Shown: piece after piece, positions 47,101 through 56,621 of the stretch | Position numbering within the stretch: position 1 is the first letter of the stretch | How the letters are laid out: every line of letters starts with the position of its first letter | Assembly (NCBI GenBank): GCA_963575645.1 | Contig: OY754466.1 | Location: 42,874,001 to 42,938,000 of the forward strand | Length of the DNA: 64,000 bases | Direction of reading: 5' to 3' | From: Xanthostigma xanthostigma | Lineage: Eukaryota > Arthropoda > Insecta > Raphidioptera > Raphidiidae | The notes under the pieces: model-generated | Seen by the model: the letters and a program-made list of their open reading frames with translations, nothing else | Told to the model about the DNA's origin: nothing | Databases searched by the model: none | Made by a program: the position numbers and the translations under genes

Positions 47101-49516
47101 AGTTTGTTTGTTTGGTTGAACGCGCTAATCTTAGGAACTACTAGTTAGAATTGAAATTTTTTTTTGTTGGGTAGCCCATTTATCGAGAAAGGCTATAGGC
47201 TATATAATATCACGCTACGACCAATAGGAGCGGAGCATCAATGAAAAATGTTGCAAAATGTAACTCAAAATTTGCCCGTCCGACAAAAACTTTTGAACGG
47301 TAACTCCGATCATCTTGGAATTTGGACACAACATTCATCTCGGTAAACTAAGATGAATGTGCGTACTCATGTCCCTCCCCCTCCTCCATTCGTTCTTTTG
47401 CACCCGGGTGAAACCGAGCGGGACCGCAAGTATTTGATAAAATTTTAGTTTGTTATCCATGTGATAGTGCTTCAGTCGTGAACTAGGGAGGGCGCAGCCG
47501 TTGACTCTCCCGCCCTGTATCCGCACCTGGGCTAAGCTGTTAAAATATTTAGATTTGAACACAAATCTTTTTTCAGGCCGCTGACTACCAACAAAAATAT
47601 TTAAATATTCTCTATTTTAGATAATAAATACAAAATTGCAACATTTTGATACCTCAGGACAACAACCTACAAGTCTTGATAAATTGTTAGAAATGCCCGA
47701 TTTGACTTTAGAAGAATTAAAAAATGCAGCCTACACATTATACACTGCGGTAAGTATTTTTTTTTTCAGTAAACAATCGTGGTTTATTTTTTTATTGTAA
47801 CATGCCTCCAGAGAATATATTCAAACGATTCGCCTGTGTAATTTAAAGTGTAAGTAAATTGTCAAATAAACACAATGCAATTATTTTAGAGTCAAGAAGC
47901 GACTTCAACCATTATAAGTTTCACTATTTTGATGCTGGCTATACATAAAAATATTCAAGTAAGTTAATGCAAAATATATTTAATTAAAATAAATTGATAT
48001 AATATGAACACTGCTTATCTCTCAAAAATGGGTAAAGCCCAAGATGATAACTGTCGCTTCTGTAAAGAAGCAAAAGAAACTGCTGAACACATCCTATGTG
48101 AATGTGAAGCAGTGTTCTCCAAAAGGTATATCTTAACAGGCCATTTCCAAATCCAGAGGACATAATATGGAGAGCAGCCCCCAGTAAGGTAATAAGGTTC
48201 ATAAAAAGCATTCTACCAGACTGGGAATAATACTATTAGGGGATGCACAAAAGATCTTCTAGGTCGCAGTGTTTGTAAGATATCAAATGTCTTATCACCC
48301 CAAATAAATCTAAATCTAACACTGCTTGGAGGTAGCTGAAAAACTTGGTCCCTGTCGTGCTGTTCTATTTTGCGTAGAACAGGATTTATTAGGGATAAAC
48401 TTGAAAACTGCTGAATATATTTAAATTTGGTTTACACGGAGATTATGTAGAGTGAATAATATTTTTAGAAAAAAGTCCATGAAGAAATCGACGCAGCTTT
48501 GATAGGTTCAGATGTTGAACTAACCGCCAAGGATTTGCATCGTATGAAATATTTAGATATGTGCATTGATGAAACTCTACGCTTGTTTCCAATTGGAAAT
48601 GTTATTCAAAGGCAGATAAGGGAAGATTTTCAATTATCTAGTAAGTAGATATAACAATATAAACCTGAGGATTTGAACTCATATATTATACGAATAACTC
48701 AACATATTTCTGCTTGATATTAAGTTGTCCCAGAACTAGCAACATATTTGCATAATTAACTTAAATTATTCTAACAAACAAATTGAGAAAGTAAAGCATT
48801 GACACGAGTGTTCATCTATTTTTGAGAAAGGTTCGATATATACCGATGTAAAATTAATTTGTTAAAGCAGTAAAGGTGCAAAAGTTTTGGTCCATTTCAA
48901 AGATCTCTACTTAATAATCATGCTTTCTGATCAAGTCTGATATTTATAAATTTGTTTACAGAAGAGTTTTTGATTCCTGCTGGATCTTCAATAATAATAG
49001 CGATTTACGCTGTCCAAAGGGATCCTGATATATGGCAAGAACCAGATAAATTTATACCTGAACGATTCACGCCTGAGGCAATAGCTGAACGTCATCCGTA
49101 TTCCTATGTGCCGTTCAGTGCAGGACCTATGAGTTGCATAGGCAAGTTTAACAATGAAAAATTAAAAAAGACGCTTTCAGTGTTGTTTAAATATTAACAG
49201 ACATTTAATTTTAGTGTGGTTGAAACAAAAATAATAAAAAAGTTTAGTGTTTGCTGAAGATGAGAACATAGCTCCCGAAATGTACATCCGCTAATAAAAC
49301 TGCTGTTGTAAGAAGTAACTATTCTTTATTTTTTATGTAATTTTAGGTCAGAACTACGCCCGTATGTCAATACGGGCCGTAACAGCTTCGGTCTTACAGC
49401 ACTACGAAGTGGATACAGAATTTACGAACATCAGTGACATAAAACTAAAAGGCGATGTATCCGTCAGACCTCAAAATGGTTATCCAATAACTCTTAGGCC
49501 CCGAATAAAGAAATAA
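44112..49516 (+). CDS. Cytochrome P450, CYP4-clan-like (10 exons)
   Basis: Heme monooxygenase, ER-anchored. Exons 44112-44322, 44891-45088, 46152-46337, 46641-46713, 46796-46922, 47621-47749, 47890-47958, 48469-48640, 48962-49141, 49347-49516 give 505 codons including stop. Visible parts: N-terminal membrane anchor (about 13-36), hinge SIPGPKAYPIFGN (49-61), C-helix WRNQRRHILPTF, ExxR as ETLR (366-369), PERF (421-424), heme loop PFSAGPMSCIG with Cys447. Two signature positions are odd. The I-helix motif, normally AGxDTT, reads ASQEAT (about 308-313), so the oxygen-activating Thr is Ala. The heme-loop Arg before Cys is Met445. The frame is intact and all junctions are in phase; the exon 9 donor is GC. 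Probable substrates (fatty acids, hormones, xenobiotics) are family-level only. Confidence 0.92.
45251..45667 (+). mobile_element. tRNA-derived SINE
   Basis: The head is tRNA-like: GTGAGAGCACTAGCCTCGCA with B-box GGTTCGAATCC at 45295-45305. The body carries GAGGTTTTCCATGGTTTCCC and AAGGCCATGGCCG, blocks seen in widespread arthropod SINEs. The tail is CGTTAAACGCATTATTATTA. It lies in P450 intron 2 and abuts a LINE remnant tail to tail. Confidence 0.8.
45732..45896 (-). pseudogene. LINE reverse transcriptase C-terminal remnant
   Basis: The minus strand encodes MFAKGPNSMPIKLYNQLPAN then a FKRTVKRLLIKHTFYSIQEF-type end and stop at 45732. This is the LYNxLP / SFKRxLKxxLL tail of jockey/CR1-like LINE ORF2. 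An in-frame stop lies just upstream, so it is a truncated copy. Its 3' AT-rich tail (AATAAATAAACTTTATT) meets the SINE. Confidence 0.75.
47090..47432 (+). repeat. 'GCGGTCCCG' family copy 3 (uninterrupted)
   Basis: Runs from TTGAAGAGTTTGTTTGTTTG to GAAACCGAGCGGGACCGCAA. It is the most complete copy and defines the family ends. In P450 intron 5 (46923-47620); no coding capacity. Confidence 0.7.
48005..48229 (+). pseudogene. LINE ORF2 tail with Cys-His knuckle, frameshifted
   Basis: Plus-strand MGKAQDDNCRFCKEAKETAE then HILCECEAVF is the CxxC..H..C knuckle at the end of R1/jockey-type ORF2. After a frameshift near 48155 the other frame gives IWRAAPSKVIRFIKSILPDWE and a stop. 5'-truncated copy in P450 intron 7. 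Confidence 0.8.
49247..49336 (+). repeat. Family-2 CTGAAGA/CGAAA repeat, single arm
   Basis: CTGAAGA at 49254-49260, a weakened GAG/CTC hairpin, then CGAAATGTACATCC. It continues into GTAAGAAGTAACTATTCTTT, as in the foldback at 17430-17585. It fills much of the GC-AG intron of the P450. Confidence 0.65.
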
Positions 49517-49949
49517 GTATTAATTAATTATTGTTGTCATAAATATTATCTAGATGTGTAGAATATAAAAATTAGTTAGGTATGTTTTAATATATTATCT
49601 ATAAGCTATTAATTAAAATTGATTTTATATTTGAAAATTAACACAGTGTTATTCATTTTCTTCCCATTTTTTGTTCCAAATAATTTTATATGTCGATAGA
49701 AGTCTGACCAAAAATCGAACTTCTACACTTTTTATACGGATCCATGCCTTAGCGAAACCCTTTTAGGATCACTTTGTCAGGCACCACCACGGTCATGGCA
49801 CCACAAACAAATTTTAAACAGATTTAAATAAACTTACAACTTATTAGACAACTGGGTTTGCTGTTTGTGGTGTTTAATTCAAAGGCAAATAATATGGTTG
49901 ACCTTACGGAACCCTCGACACTCAGATCTAATTCGTACTATTCCGTTTT

Positions 49950-50640
49950 TTTGACGTGATAACGTCTTATAAATTGATGAATCATCAATCTTATAAATTG
50001 ATAAAACACCGGCTGCATGTTCGAAAAAGTGTAACGTAACGTTCCTAACGTTCCTAACGCGTAACGTTCCGCCTGACCCTGTGCGTGCTTTTTGCTAATT
50101 TCTCGCTCAATTTAAATCAGATCGGTTTGAAACCAGTCTTAAACGAAAGAGGAGAACATTTTACATAGATTTCGTATAACAGAATTTGCCTAAACAGTTT
50201 TTTTATACAAATTTATATAGAAAAATATTTTATACAAATTTATATAGAAAAATAGCTGTATAAATGCAATGTTGTGTAATGCATGGCGCGACGCGGTCGG
50301 TTGTCTTTGTTTGCCGTACATGGAAATTAGAAGCAAACGTATGTCTTGTCTTAACATGAAAACAGCTGCATTTCTAATGTTTAATTCAATTTTTTGACAT
50401 TAGTATTTTGTGAAATGCAACGCCTTCTAAGTTAAGTATTGGAATAACTAATTATTATTAGAACATAATACTTTGACAGTTGCAAACGTCACTTTTGACA
50501 TTTCTTATCATTCCGACACCAAGGATAAGCGGATTGAAACCAAATTTTGGGAGGTTTAGGTTATGTATTACGGAATACGTTATCACGTAAAACTATCGTC
50601 CGTAAACCGACTTTATAGACAACCAATTTTTTTTTTTTTT
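49950..50640 (-). repeat. 'GTGATAACG' family, long copy C
   Basis: Starts TTGACGTGATAACGTCTTAT and ends with CGTTATCACGTAAAACTATC and CCGACTTTATAGACAACC. It is about 690 bp, against about 255 bp for copies at 6583 and 58196, and its interior is different and AT-rich. It may be closer to the parental element, but no transposase frame is visible. Confidence 0.65.
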
Positions 50641-50742
50641 GTTACACTCAGACTCAGCGAAATTGACTCATCAAAATAGAAACAATCAGGGCTATTCCGC
50701 TGATGTTAACCACCGCGATTATCAAGAGTTTATCAAAATAAA

Positions 50743-52069
50743 TAGTCCGGGGGCCAGTAACAGGTTTTTCTTACCAATTTCCGCATGCCTCAAAGACTCG
50801 TAAAAAGCTTTAGACAGTTGGACTATGTAGCATCGTGGCGGTCAGCTGCGGCACTATCGGGGGAATAGGTAGCTTTATAGCTTCGGAAATATTTTGAAAT
50901 TAAAGAAATCAGCCGCTCTTTTGTTTTATAAATCTGTCAGAAATAAACTAGTTCGGCATGCTTTGATTAATTTTTACATGAGGTGGAACATAATATTATG
51001 TAGCTAACCATGGCAACGAATAGCAAATATCATATTGAATACGATCCCATTACCCGCGTCACCTCACGTGATATAAGAAATTCTTAATATATAAAACAAA
51101 CATTATTAATTTACAGTTAATTTGTCTCAAAACAGAAATCCATACAATTTCTAATTAGAAATAATAATTTATTCATTCGTTTACGTCTGTTTTCATTTAT
51201 TTAAACAAAATATCTATACAAATTTTAACGTATTTTAAATGGAACTCAAGAACACACATTTATATGCTGTACGCGCAAAGAGCATGGTATCAAACAAATT
51301 CAGATACGTTATTTCTTTACGTTTGAAAATGTGTATCAGCTGGCAATTTGCTGGGGAAAAACACGTCAGCCAGGCTATTTAAAAGCGCGATCGACGTTCC
51401 CAACTGTCTCTTCTACCACACCCTTTTTTGTATCAACTGACAATCTTTCCTCCAATATACAAGCAGCTGACGATTTTATTTATTTTAAATATTATAGAAA
51501 CTACTTTTTGACAAAGTTTCATGTGATAAACATCCACCATCGTACAGCCAGCTGACGTTTTTTTTTATGAAAGATCATTAACAACTATCTTTTGACAAGT
51601 TTTCAATCTATAGGTAATGATAAAAAATATTATTCAAATAAATAAAATTATCGACCATTTTTTTTCAGACTATACCTATATTGACAAATAATAATAAATT
51701 ATAAATCAATATTTCACTAGATGACGTTTCGATCCGGATTTGGATCTTCTTTAGAAATAATCTAAAAAATTAATTAGTATAATATCTACTTTCTAATAGA
51801 ATGGAGTTTGAATTATCGAATTTTAATGAAAAATTAATAACGAACAATTTTTTAATAAGTAGTCATGGATACCTATGTACCTAACAGACGTATGTCAAAG
51901 ATTTGGATATAAAAAATATTATCTTTTTAACCGTGCGTGGGAGGCTATTCCACCGATACTGGCGCAGCTGACGGCCACTATGCTATATGGTACCACTGTC
52001 TGAGCATTTTACGAGTTTTTCAGCCGCGCGGAAATGGACGACCTAAATAGGTCGCTGGCCCCCGGACTA
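50743..52069. mobile_element. 1.3-kb nonautonomous DNA transposon, TAGTCCGGGGGCCAG ends
   Basis: Perfect 15-bp inverted ends TAGTCCGGGGGCCAG / CTGGCCCCCGGACTA. Similarity continues imperfectly inward for about 110 bp (GCGGTCAGCTGCGGC against GCGCAGCTGACGGCC). No transposase is recognisable, and I could not define a clear target duplication. A family-1 CTGAAGA repeat fragment (51637-51790) lies inside. Confidence 0.75.
51637..51790 (-). repeat. Family-1 CTGAAGA/GAAAC repeat fragment
   Basis: Plus strand AATAAAATTATCGACCATTT through GACGTTTCGATCCGGATTTG to TCTTCTTTAGAAA. This matches the arm at 7570-7737, but the CTGAAGA has become CTAAAGA. It is nested within the element at 50743-52069. Confidence 0.65.
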
Positions 52070-52432
52070 AAACACTTTGTGTAATCATTTTTGTATGTAT
52101 TTTTTTTATTACTGTGGTTACCTAAGCACAGTTATTAGAACTCAAATAGCAGAATACGGCTAAATATCATGTTGCCTAAGTTTAAACAATAATGAAATTT
52201 CTACACTTACTTCTATGAAAGAGTTGGCTAAGAAATTTTAAAAGTCAACTGAAATTTTGACATTAAATTTTGTTTTTGAAAAATCATGCGGTGACAGCAA
52301 TAATTTTGAAGAATAAATTTTATTAATCTAAATTTAGTGTTCGTCTTTATTGTTATTGTTTTAAATTTGTGATAAAATTTCTGCGTGTTCGTTGATATTT
52401 CAAATAATCACATAAAATAGTAAAAAAAAAAA

Positions 52433-55400
52433 ATGGCTGAGACACTGAACACCCCTCAACCTCACTATATTCCTGGGTATATAAATTCTTTCATAATTAA
52501 CTTATTGTGTTTTAAAATAAAATAAAGTATTTAAATTAGAAATAAAGATTAAATAAACTCTATTATATTTAGATACACGGGGTATTGTCCTCAATACAAG
52601 TATCGCATCGGGGATACGTTTGGAACGGCAAGTCACAAATTACTCTTTGACCCCACAGTTAGCCATGCAGAGCGGCTTATACTTTCCGACAGAAGTAAGG
52701 ATGATTTCAAGGTTTGTGAACCTATTTTGATGTTATAACAGTAGTCTCAGGACTAAATAAAAAGACCCGCGTGAAAGCTCGACTAGATGTCGAAAAACCA
52801 TTTGCAAAATGATACTTTCAACAGCCTGACTTTTATTCCAGTTTCGAAAAAAACAATACAATTCCATAATTCTGGAATAAACGTACCGTTGAGCACTAAA
52901 GTACCCTTATAAATACACACTACGTATTTTTAAATAGGTTTTCAGGCCCCCAACAAACGACATAGATATTGTTTCCGCTCGATTTCGACAAACAGATGCC
53001 GTGTATAAACATCCGATGATGTCAAGCTACGAAGGTATTTTTTTTATAGAATGAATAAATGTAAATTATAGACGGTCAACAGCAGAGATTATAAGCGCCC
53101 GTTAGTACACCTAATTATTTATAAATTTATTAATAGGTACTTAGAGTACCCATTTATAAATAATTAGTTATACAAGGTTGGTGACTATCTAGTAATAACC
53201 AATAGTTCAGTCCGTTACTTTAGACAATAAATTACTTATATTTTATTGTTTTTAAAAAGAATAAAAAGGAATTTATTGTATCACAATTTTTTTTCAACAA
53301 CTTTATTTGATAGTATTTTGTTCTACATAAACGTTAGTAATGCAGTGTAAACTACAATCATTCATGAGCATCGGTGGTTCAGTGGTAGAATGCTCGCCTG
53401 CCACGCGGGCGGCCCGGGTTCGATTCCCGGCCGATGCAACTACTTTTTTTTAATTTTTAGAGTTACAAATCACTTAATTTTTGTTTGATAAACATTACAT
53501 TATTCGTATTGTAAAACGGACAGATCTATGATATTTAATAAATAAAGAAAATAATATTTTAATAATTTTTTACAAACAACCTAAGTACATTGTCGCTTAA
53601 ATCATGCTAAAGCATCAACTCCGGTATGGTCTAGTGGCTAGGATACCTGGCTCTCACCCAGGAGGCTCGGGTTCGATTCCCGGTACCGGAATTAATATTT
53701 TTATTGCCAAATAAAAGCTTTAAAAGTGTAACTGTTAAAAACAATAACGTATTTTTGAAAAAAATAATTTACACTTTATAGTTTATACTATTATGTATAA
53801 ATATTAAAATTTTAGACAGCTAGTTGATTTTAATCAACTTGTCTGATATTATTCTAGGTTTTGTGCCCCGTTTAAATGCTTTATTTGGACAAAGATATAC
53901 TGTGCAGGCTACAGAAGCACTAGCTGAACATGAAAGGAAGAATTTAAAAGATACGGCGGCTTTAAATCAGTTAATAAAACGAGGTCTGTTGCAAGATGGT
54001 AAATGGGAACCTCGTAGCACGGAAGACAGAATGGTATTTATCGTAACTTTTATCAATGGGTGTGTTAGACGCAGTGGCGGATCCAGGATTACGGCAAGGG
54101 GGGGGTCTTGAAAATTTTTTACTCCTTTTGCGGAGAATTCATGAAAAACATGAAAAGCTTTTTTTTTATTGGGCAGTAAGATTTTAATTTGGGATTTTTG
54201 ATTCTCTGGAAGGGGGGGGTTTGAACCCGAAACCCCCCCCCGTGGATCCGCCACTGGTTAGACGTTAGTTGGTCTCTACTTTTCGATAATGTCCATCAAA
54301 ATGATGGGAGCGCACAGTCTATTCTTTGTTGTAGAATAGATTGCGCGCGGTGGGAACAAAAAAAAAGTAGAGACCAACTTACACATCCAATATAATCTGA
54401 TATTCATGCGAATTTAATATAAAGATAATCAAATTTTCAAAACAATATAGTTGGCAGAAAGTCAATTTAAATTACCTCTACTTGAAGTCAGACCCGAAAG
54501 GGCTGGTATTTTACGTAATCTTCCTGTGGATGAACCACCTCTACAACCGCCAATTAGCTCTACAAGTCCCTACTTTATGGAAACGAGTAATCCTGACAAA
54601 AAACTTAAGCAAGGTATTTATAACTTTTTCAACGTAAGATTTATAAAGGATCTTTTTAAGCAGGCAACCATTTTTCAAATCGAGAGAACTGTAGATTACA
54701 GACACTCGAGGACGGAAATCATTAACGGATTGCTAATTAAACAATGCAGTTTTTTACCTTACTTTCTGACCGGAACCCATTTCTCAAGATTGAATATAAA
54801 TTTTGAAATGGATATTAAAAAAAAAAAAAACAAAGAATATTAACTCAACTGTTTCCAATTATTAATATCTTAGGAAACCTTCATTGTTTATTTTTCGGCC
54901 TTTTTAAAATAAATTTTAGTTTATTTAGTTGAATATTTCTGCCATTAAAATCAAATATTTAATAAAATGTTTGACCGACTGTACAATTCATTTGCTCAAA
55001 GGGAGCAACGATGTAAGAAAAATTGGTTTTATCATGAATGATTGTGAAAAAAACGTTTTAATATTTATCTTCTGTTTTGTAGGTTTTGCTGGCCACGTAC
55101 CGTTCGGTTATCCAGCGTTTGGAAAGGCACACGAGCCGATGACAAATTCGGCGCTGTGCGATTTCACATCGAATTATCGTCGTCGCCAAAGCACCGAATG
55201 GGCGCCCGTTTCAGTTAGTCGACCCGACCCTCCGTTGTTGATTCAGCCGACAGAAATATACCATAAACATATTGGACAGTTACCGGACTATCAGGGTCAC
55301 ATTCCAGGATCACAATTCAGGTATTCTATAATAAACAATCATAACTTGAGTGACACAAGTTCAAATTATCATTTAGCTTTGATCAACCCGTCTAATAGAC

Positions 55401-56508
55401 GGAGAGCTGGCTACGGAGAAAATGGGTGACTCGGTGCAGAGCTGAAAATTTGCAGAATAATAGGATAGTACAAGTTAGTAGGTAAAAAATTGCCAGAAGG
55501 CTAGGCGGAAGATAAAGAGCCGCCAGAAGGCGCTAATGTTACGAAAAATCAGTGCACTTTTGGCAATTTCTATACTTATTCTGTAATTCAAAACTAGATT
55601 ATATAAGGGCATACTGAAAATTCAAACATGATATAATAATTACATTCGAGAAATATTCAAAATTATTAATGTCATTTTGATAGAAATAAAATTAAATAAA
55701 TTAATAAAATTACGTTGTTATAACAACATAATTTCATTAATGAAAATATATGACGATTAATTTTATATCTATCAAAATGACATTAATAATTTTGAATATT
55801 TGTCGAATGTAATTATTATATCATGTTTGAATTTTCAGTATGCCCTTATAACTTCATAATGTATAATATATAATCTAGTTTTGAATTACAGAATAAGTAT
55901 AGAAACTGCCAGAAGTGCACTGATTTTTCGCAACATTAGCGCCTTCTGACGGCCCTTTATCTTCCGCCTAGCCTTCTGGCAATTTTTTCCCTACTTACTT
56001 GTACTATCTCCTATTATTCTGCAAATTTTCAGCTCATCACCGAGTCACCCATTTTCTCCGTAGCCAGCTCTCAGTCCATAAACTTTTAGTGAGCGAAAAG
56101 AATTTTTTTCAACTTTATCAAGTTTTTGTCTACTTGTCTGTCGATTTTATTTTTTTTTCGCAAATACCTTAACAATGCTGATAACATTATACAACAGTAG
56201 CGTTCTTACTGAATTTAATTGTTTAGAAATTACTTTTGTGGGCGTAAGTATCAAATCAATTTTTAATTTATTTACGAGACAAAAAAGTCACGAGCTGCGA
56301 ATGACAGGGTAAACGAAATTTATCACCCGCTAAACTATGTACCCACATAATATTAGCAGTTTGACTGAAAACATGTATTTTTAAAATTAATTAGACAAAG
56401 ATACAAAGCGTACTTATAAGCTTTCCGACTTTTTATAGGTTTGGAAAAACATTTGGAAATGATTCGAGAGACGCTAAAAGATGGTTACGTGGCGATTTTA
56501 GTACCTAA
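52433..56508 (+). CDS. CIMIP2B: CIMIP2B (FAM166B)-like ciliary microtubule inner protein (7 exons)
   Basis: Probable microtubule inner protein of axonemal doublets in cilia or sperm flagella. Exons 52433-52476, 52573-52711, 52938-53034, 53858-54033, 54451-54613, 55083-55320, 56439-56508 give 308 aa, and all phases close. Four repeats carry the family's PGYxG(h)xP...FGxxfG pattern: HYIPGYTGYCPQYKYRIGDT at the N-terminus, SYEGFVPRLNALFGQRYT, KQGFAGHVPFGYPAFGKAH, and LPDYQGHIPGSQFRFGKTFG near the C-terminus. The protein is Pro/Arg-rich with no signal peptide or membrane segment. Intron 3 contains two intact tRNA genes; intron 4 holds two MITEs; intron 6 a large foldback. It converges with the aminotransferase gene, with stops 113 bp apart. 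The junction 52476/52573 splits a Gly codon in PGY. The function is family inference; the sequence match is clear. Confidence 0.9.
53368..53438 (+). tRNA. tRNA-Gly (anticodon GCC)
   Basis: A 71-nt cloverleaf: acceptor GCATCGG pairs fully with CCGATGC, discriminator A. D-arm GGTTCAGTGGTAGAA (A box), anticodon loop CTGCCAC, T-arm GGGTTCGATTCCC (B box). A T-run 3' (from 53443) is a Pol III terminator. It lies in sense orientation in intron 3 of the CIMIP2B-like gene. Confidence 0.97.
53620..53691 (+). tRNA. tRNA-Glu (anticodon CTC)
   Basis: A 72-nt cloverleaf: acceptor TCCGGTA pairs with TACCGGA, discriminator A. D-arm GGTCTAGTGGCTAGGAT, anticodon stem CCTGG/CCAGG with CTC in the loop, T-arm CGGGTTCGATTCCCG. 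TTTTT follows within 10 nt. It sits 181 bp downstream of tRNA-Gly in the same intron. Confidence 0.97.
54072..54256. mobile_element. hAT MITE with 8-bp TSD GTTAGACG
   Basis: Ends CAGTGGCGGATCCA and TGGATCCGCCACTG are perfect inverted repeats. GTTAGACG flanks both sides (54064-54071 and 54257-54264). 185 bp with G-runs and C-runs. Same terminal family as 25370-25663. In intron 4 of the CIMIP2B-like gene. Confidence 0.92.
54265..54382. repeat. Small palindromic MITE (AGTTGGTCTCTACTTTT ends)
   Basis: AGTTGGTCTCTACTTTT at the left and AAAGTAGAGACCAACT at the right, about 118 bp overall, immediately after the target duplication of the previous element. Interior TCTATTCT..AGAATAGA is also palindromic. 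Confidence 0.7.
55398..56073. repeat. Large foldback, about 300-bp arms, in CIMIP2B-like intron 6
   Basis: The left arm starts AGACGGAGAGCTGGCTACGG and GAAAATGGGTGACTCGG. The right arm ends CGAGTCACCCATTTTCTCCG and CCAGCTCTC. Inner blocks (GAAATATTCAAAATTATTAA, GCCAGAAGGCTAGGCGGAAG) are complementary. The centre is near 55725. The left arm begins about 80 bp after exon 6. Confidence 0.88.
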
Positions 56509-56512
56509 ATTT

Positions 56513-56621
56513 TAAAAATAATATATGTTTATTTTATTGAATATACATTATAAATTTACAGTACATACAAATTTTCTTTAAGAAAAATAAAATATGTAAT
56601 TAATTAAAAACATTTTTTTAT
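56513..56621. terminator. Convergent 3' ends with poly(A) signals on both strands
   Basis: The minus-strand gene has TGAATAAA overlapping its own stop codon (AATAAA at about 56623-56618) and a further AATAAAATAAA at about 56541-56531. The plus-strand gene's 3' UTR must use AT-rich signals in the same short interval, so the two transcripts probably overlap here. Confidence 0.5.

Larger units (their letters stand above)
49517..52432. other. Intergenic region between the P450 and the CIMIP2B-like gene
   Basis: Mostly repeat DNA: the long copy of the GTGATAACG family (49950-50640), a 1.3-kb inverted-terminus transposon (50743-52069), and 52070-52432, presumably promoter and 5' UTR of the next gene. 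A perfect tandem pair of about 28 bp (TTTTATACAAATTTATATAG plus AAAAATA) lies at 50200-50255. No gene seen. Confidence 0.6.

Noticed and set aside
54929..55429. 166-codon single ORF containing CIMIP2B-like exon 6
   Set aside because: Only 55083-55320 is exon. The reading frame extends by chance into both introns, and family alignment and splice sites fix the true borders.
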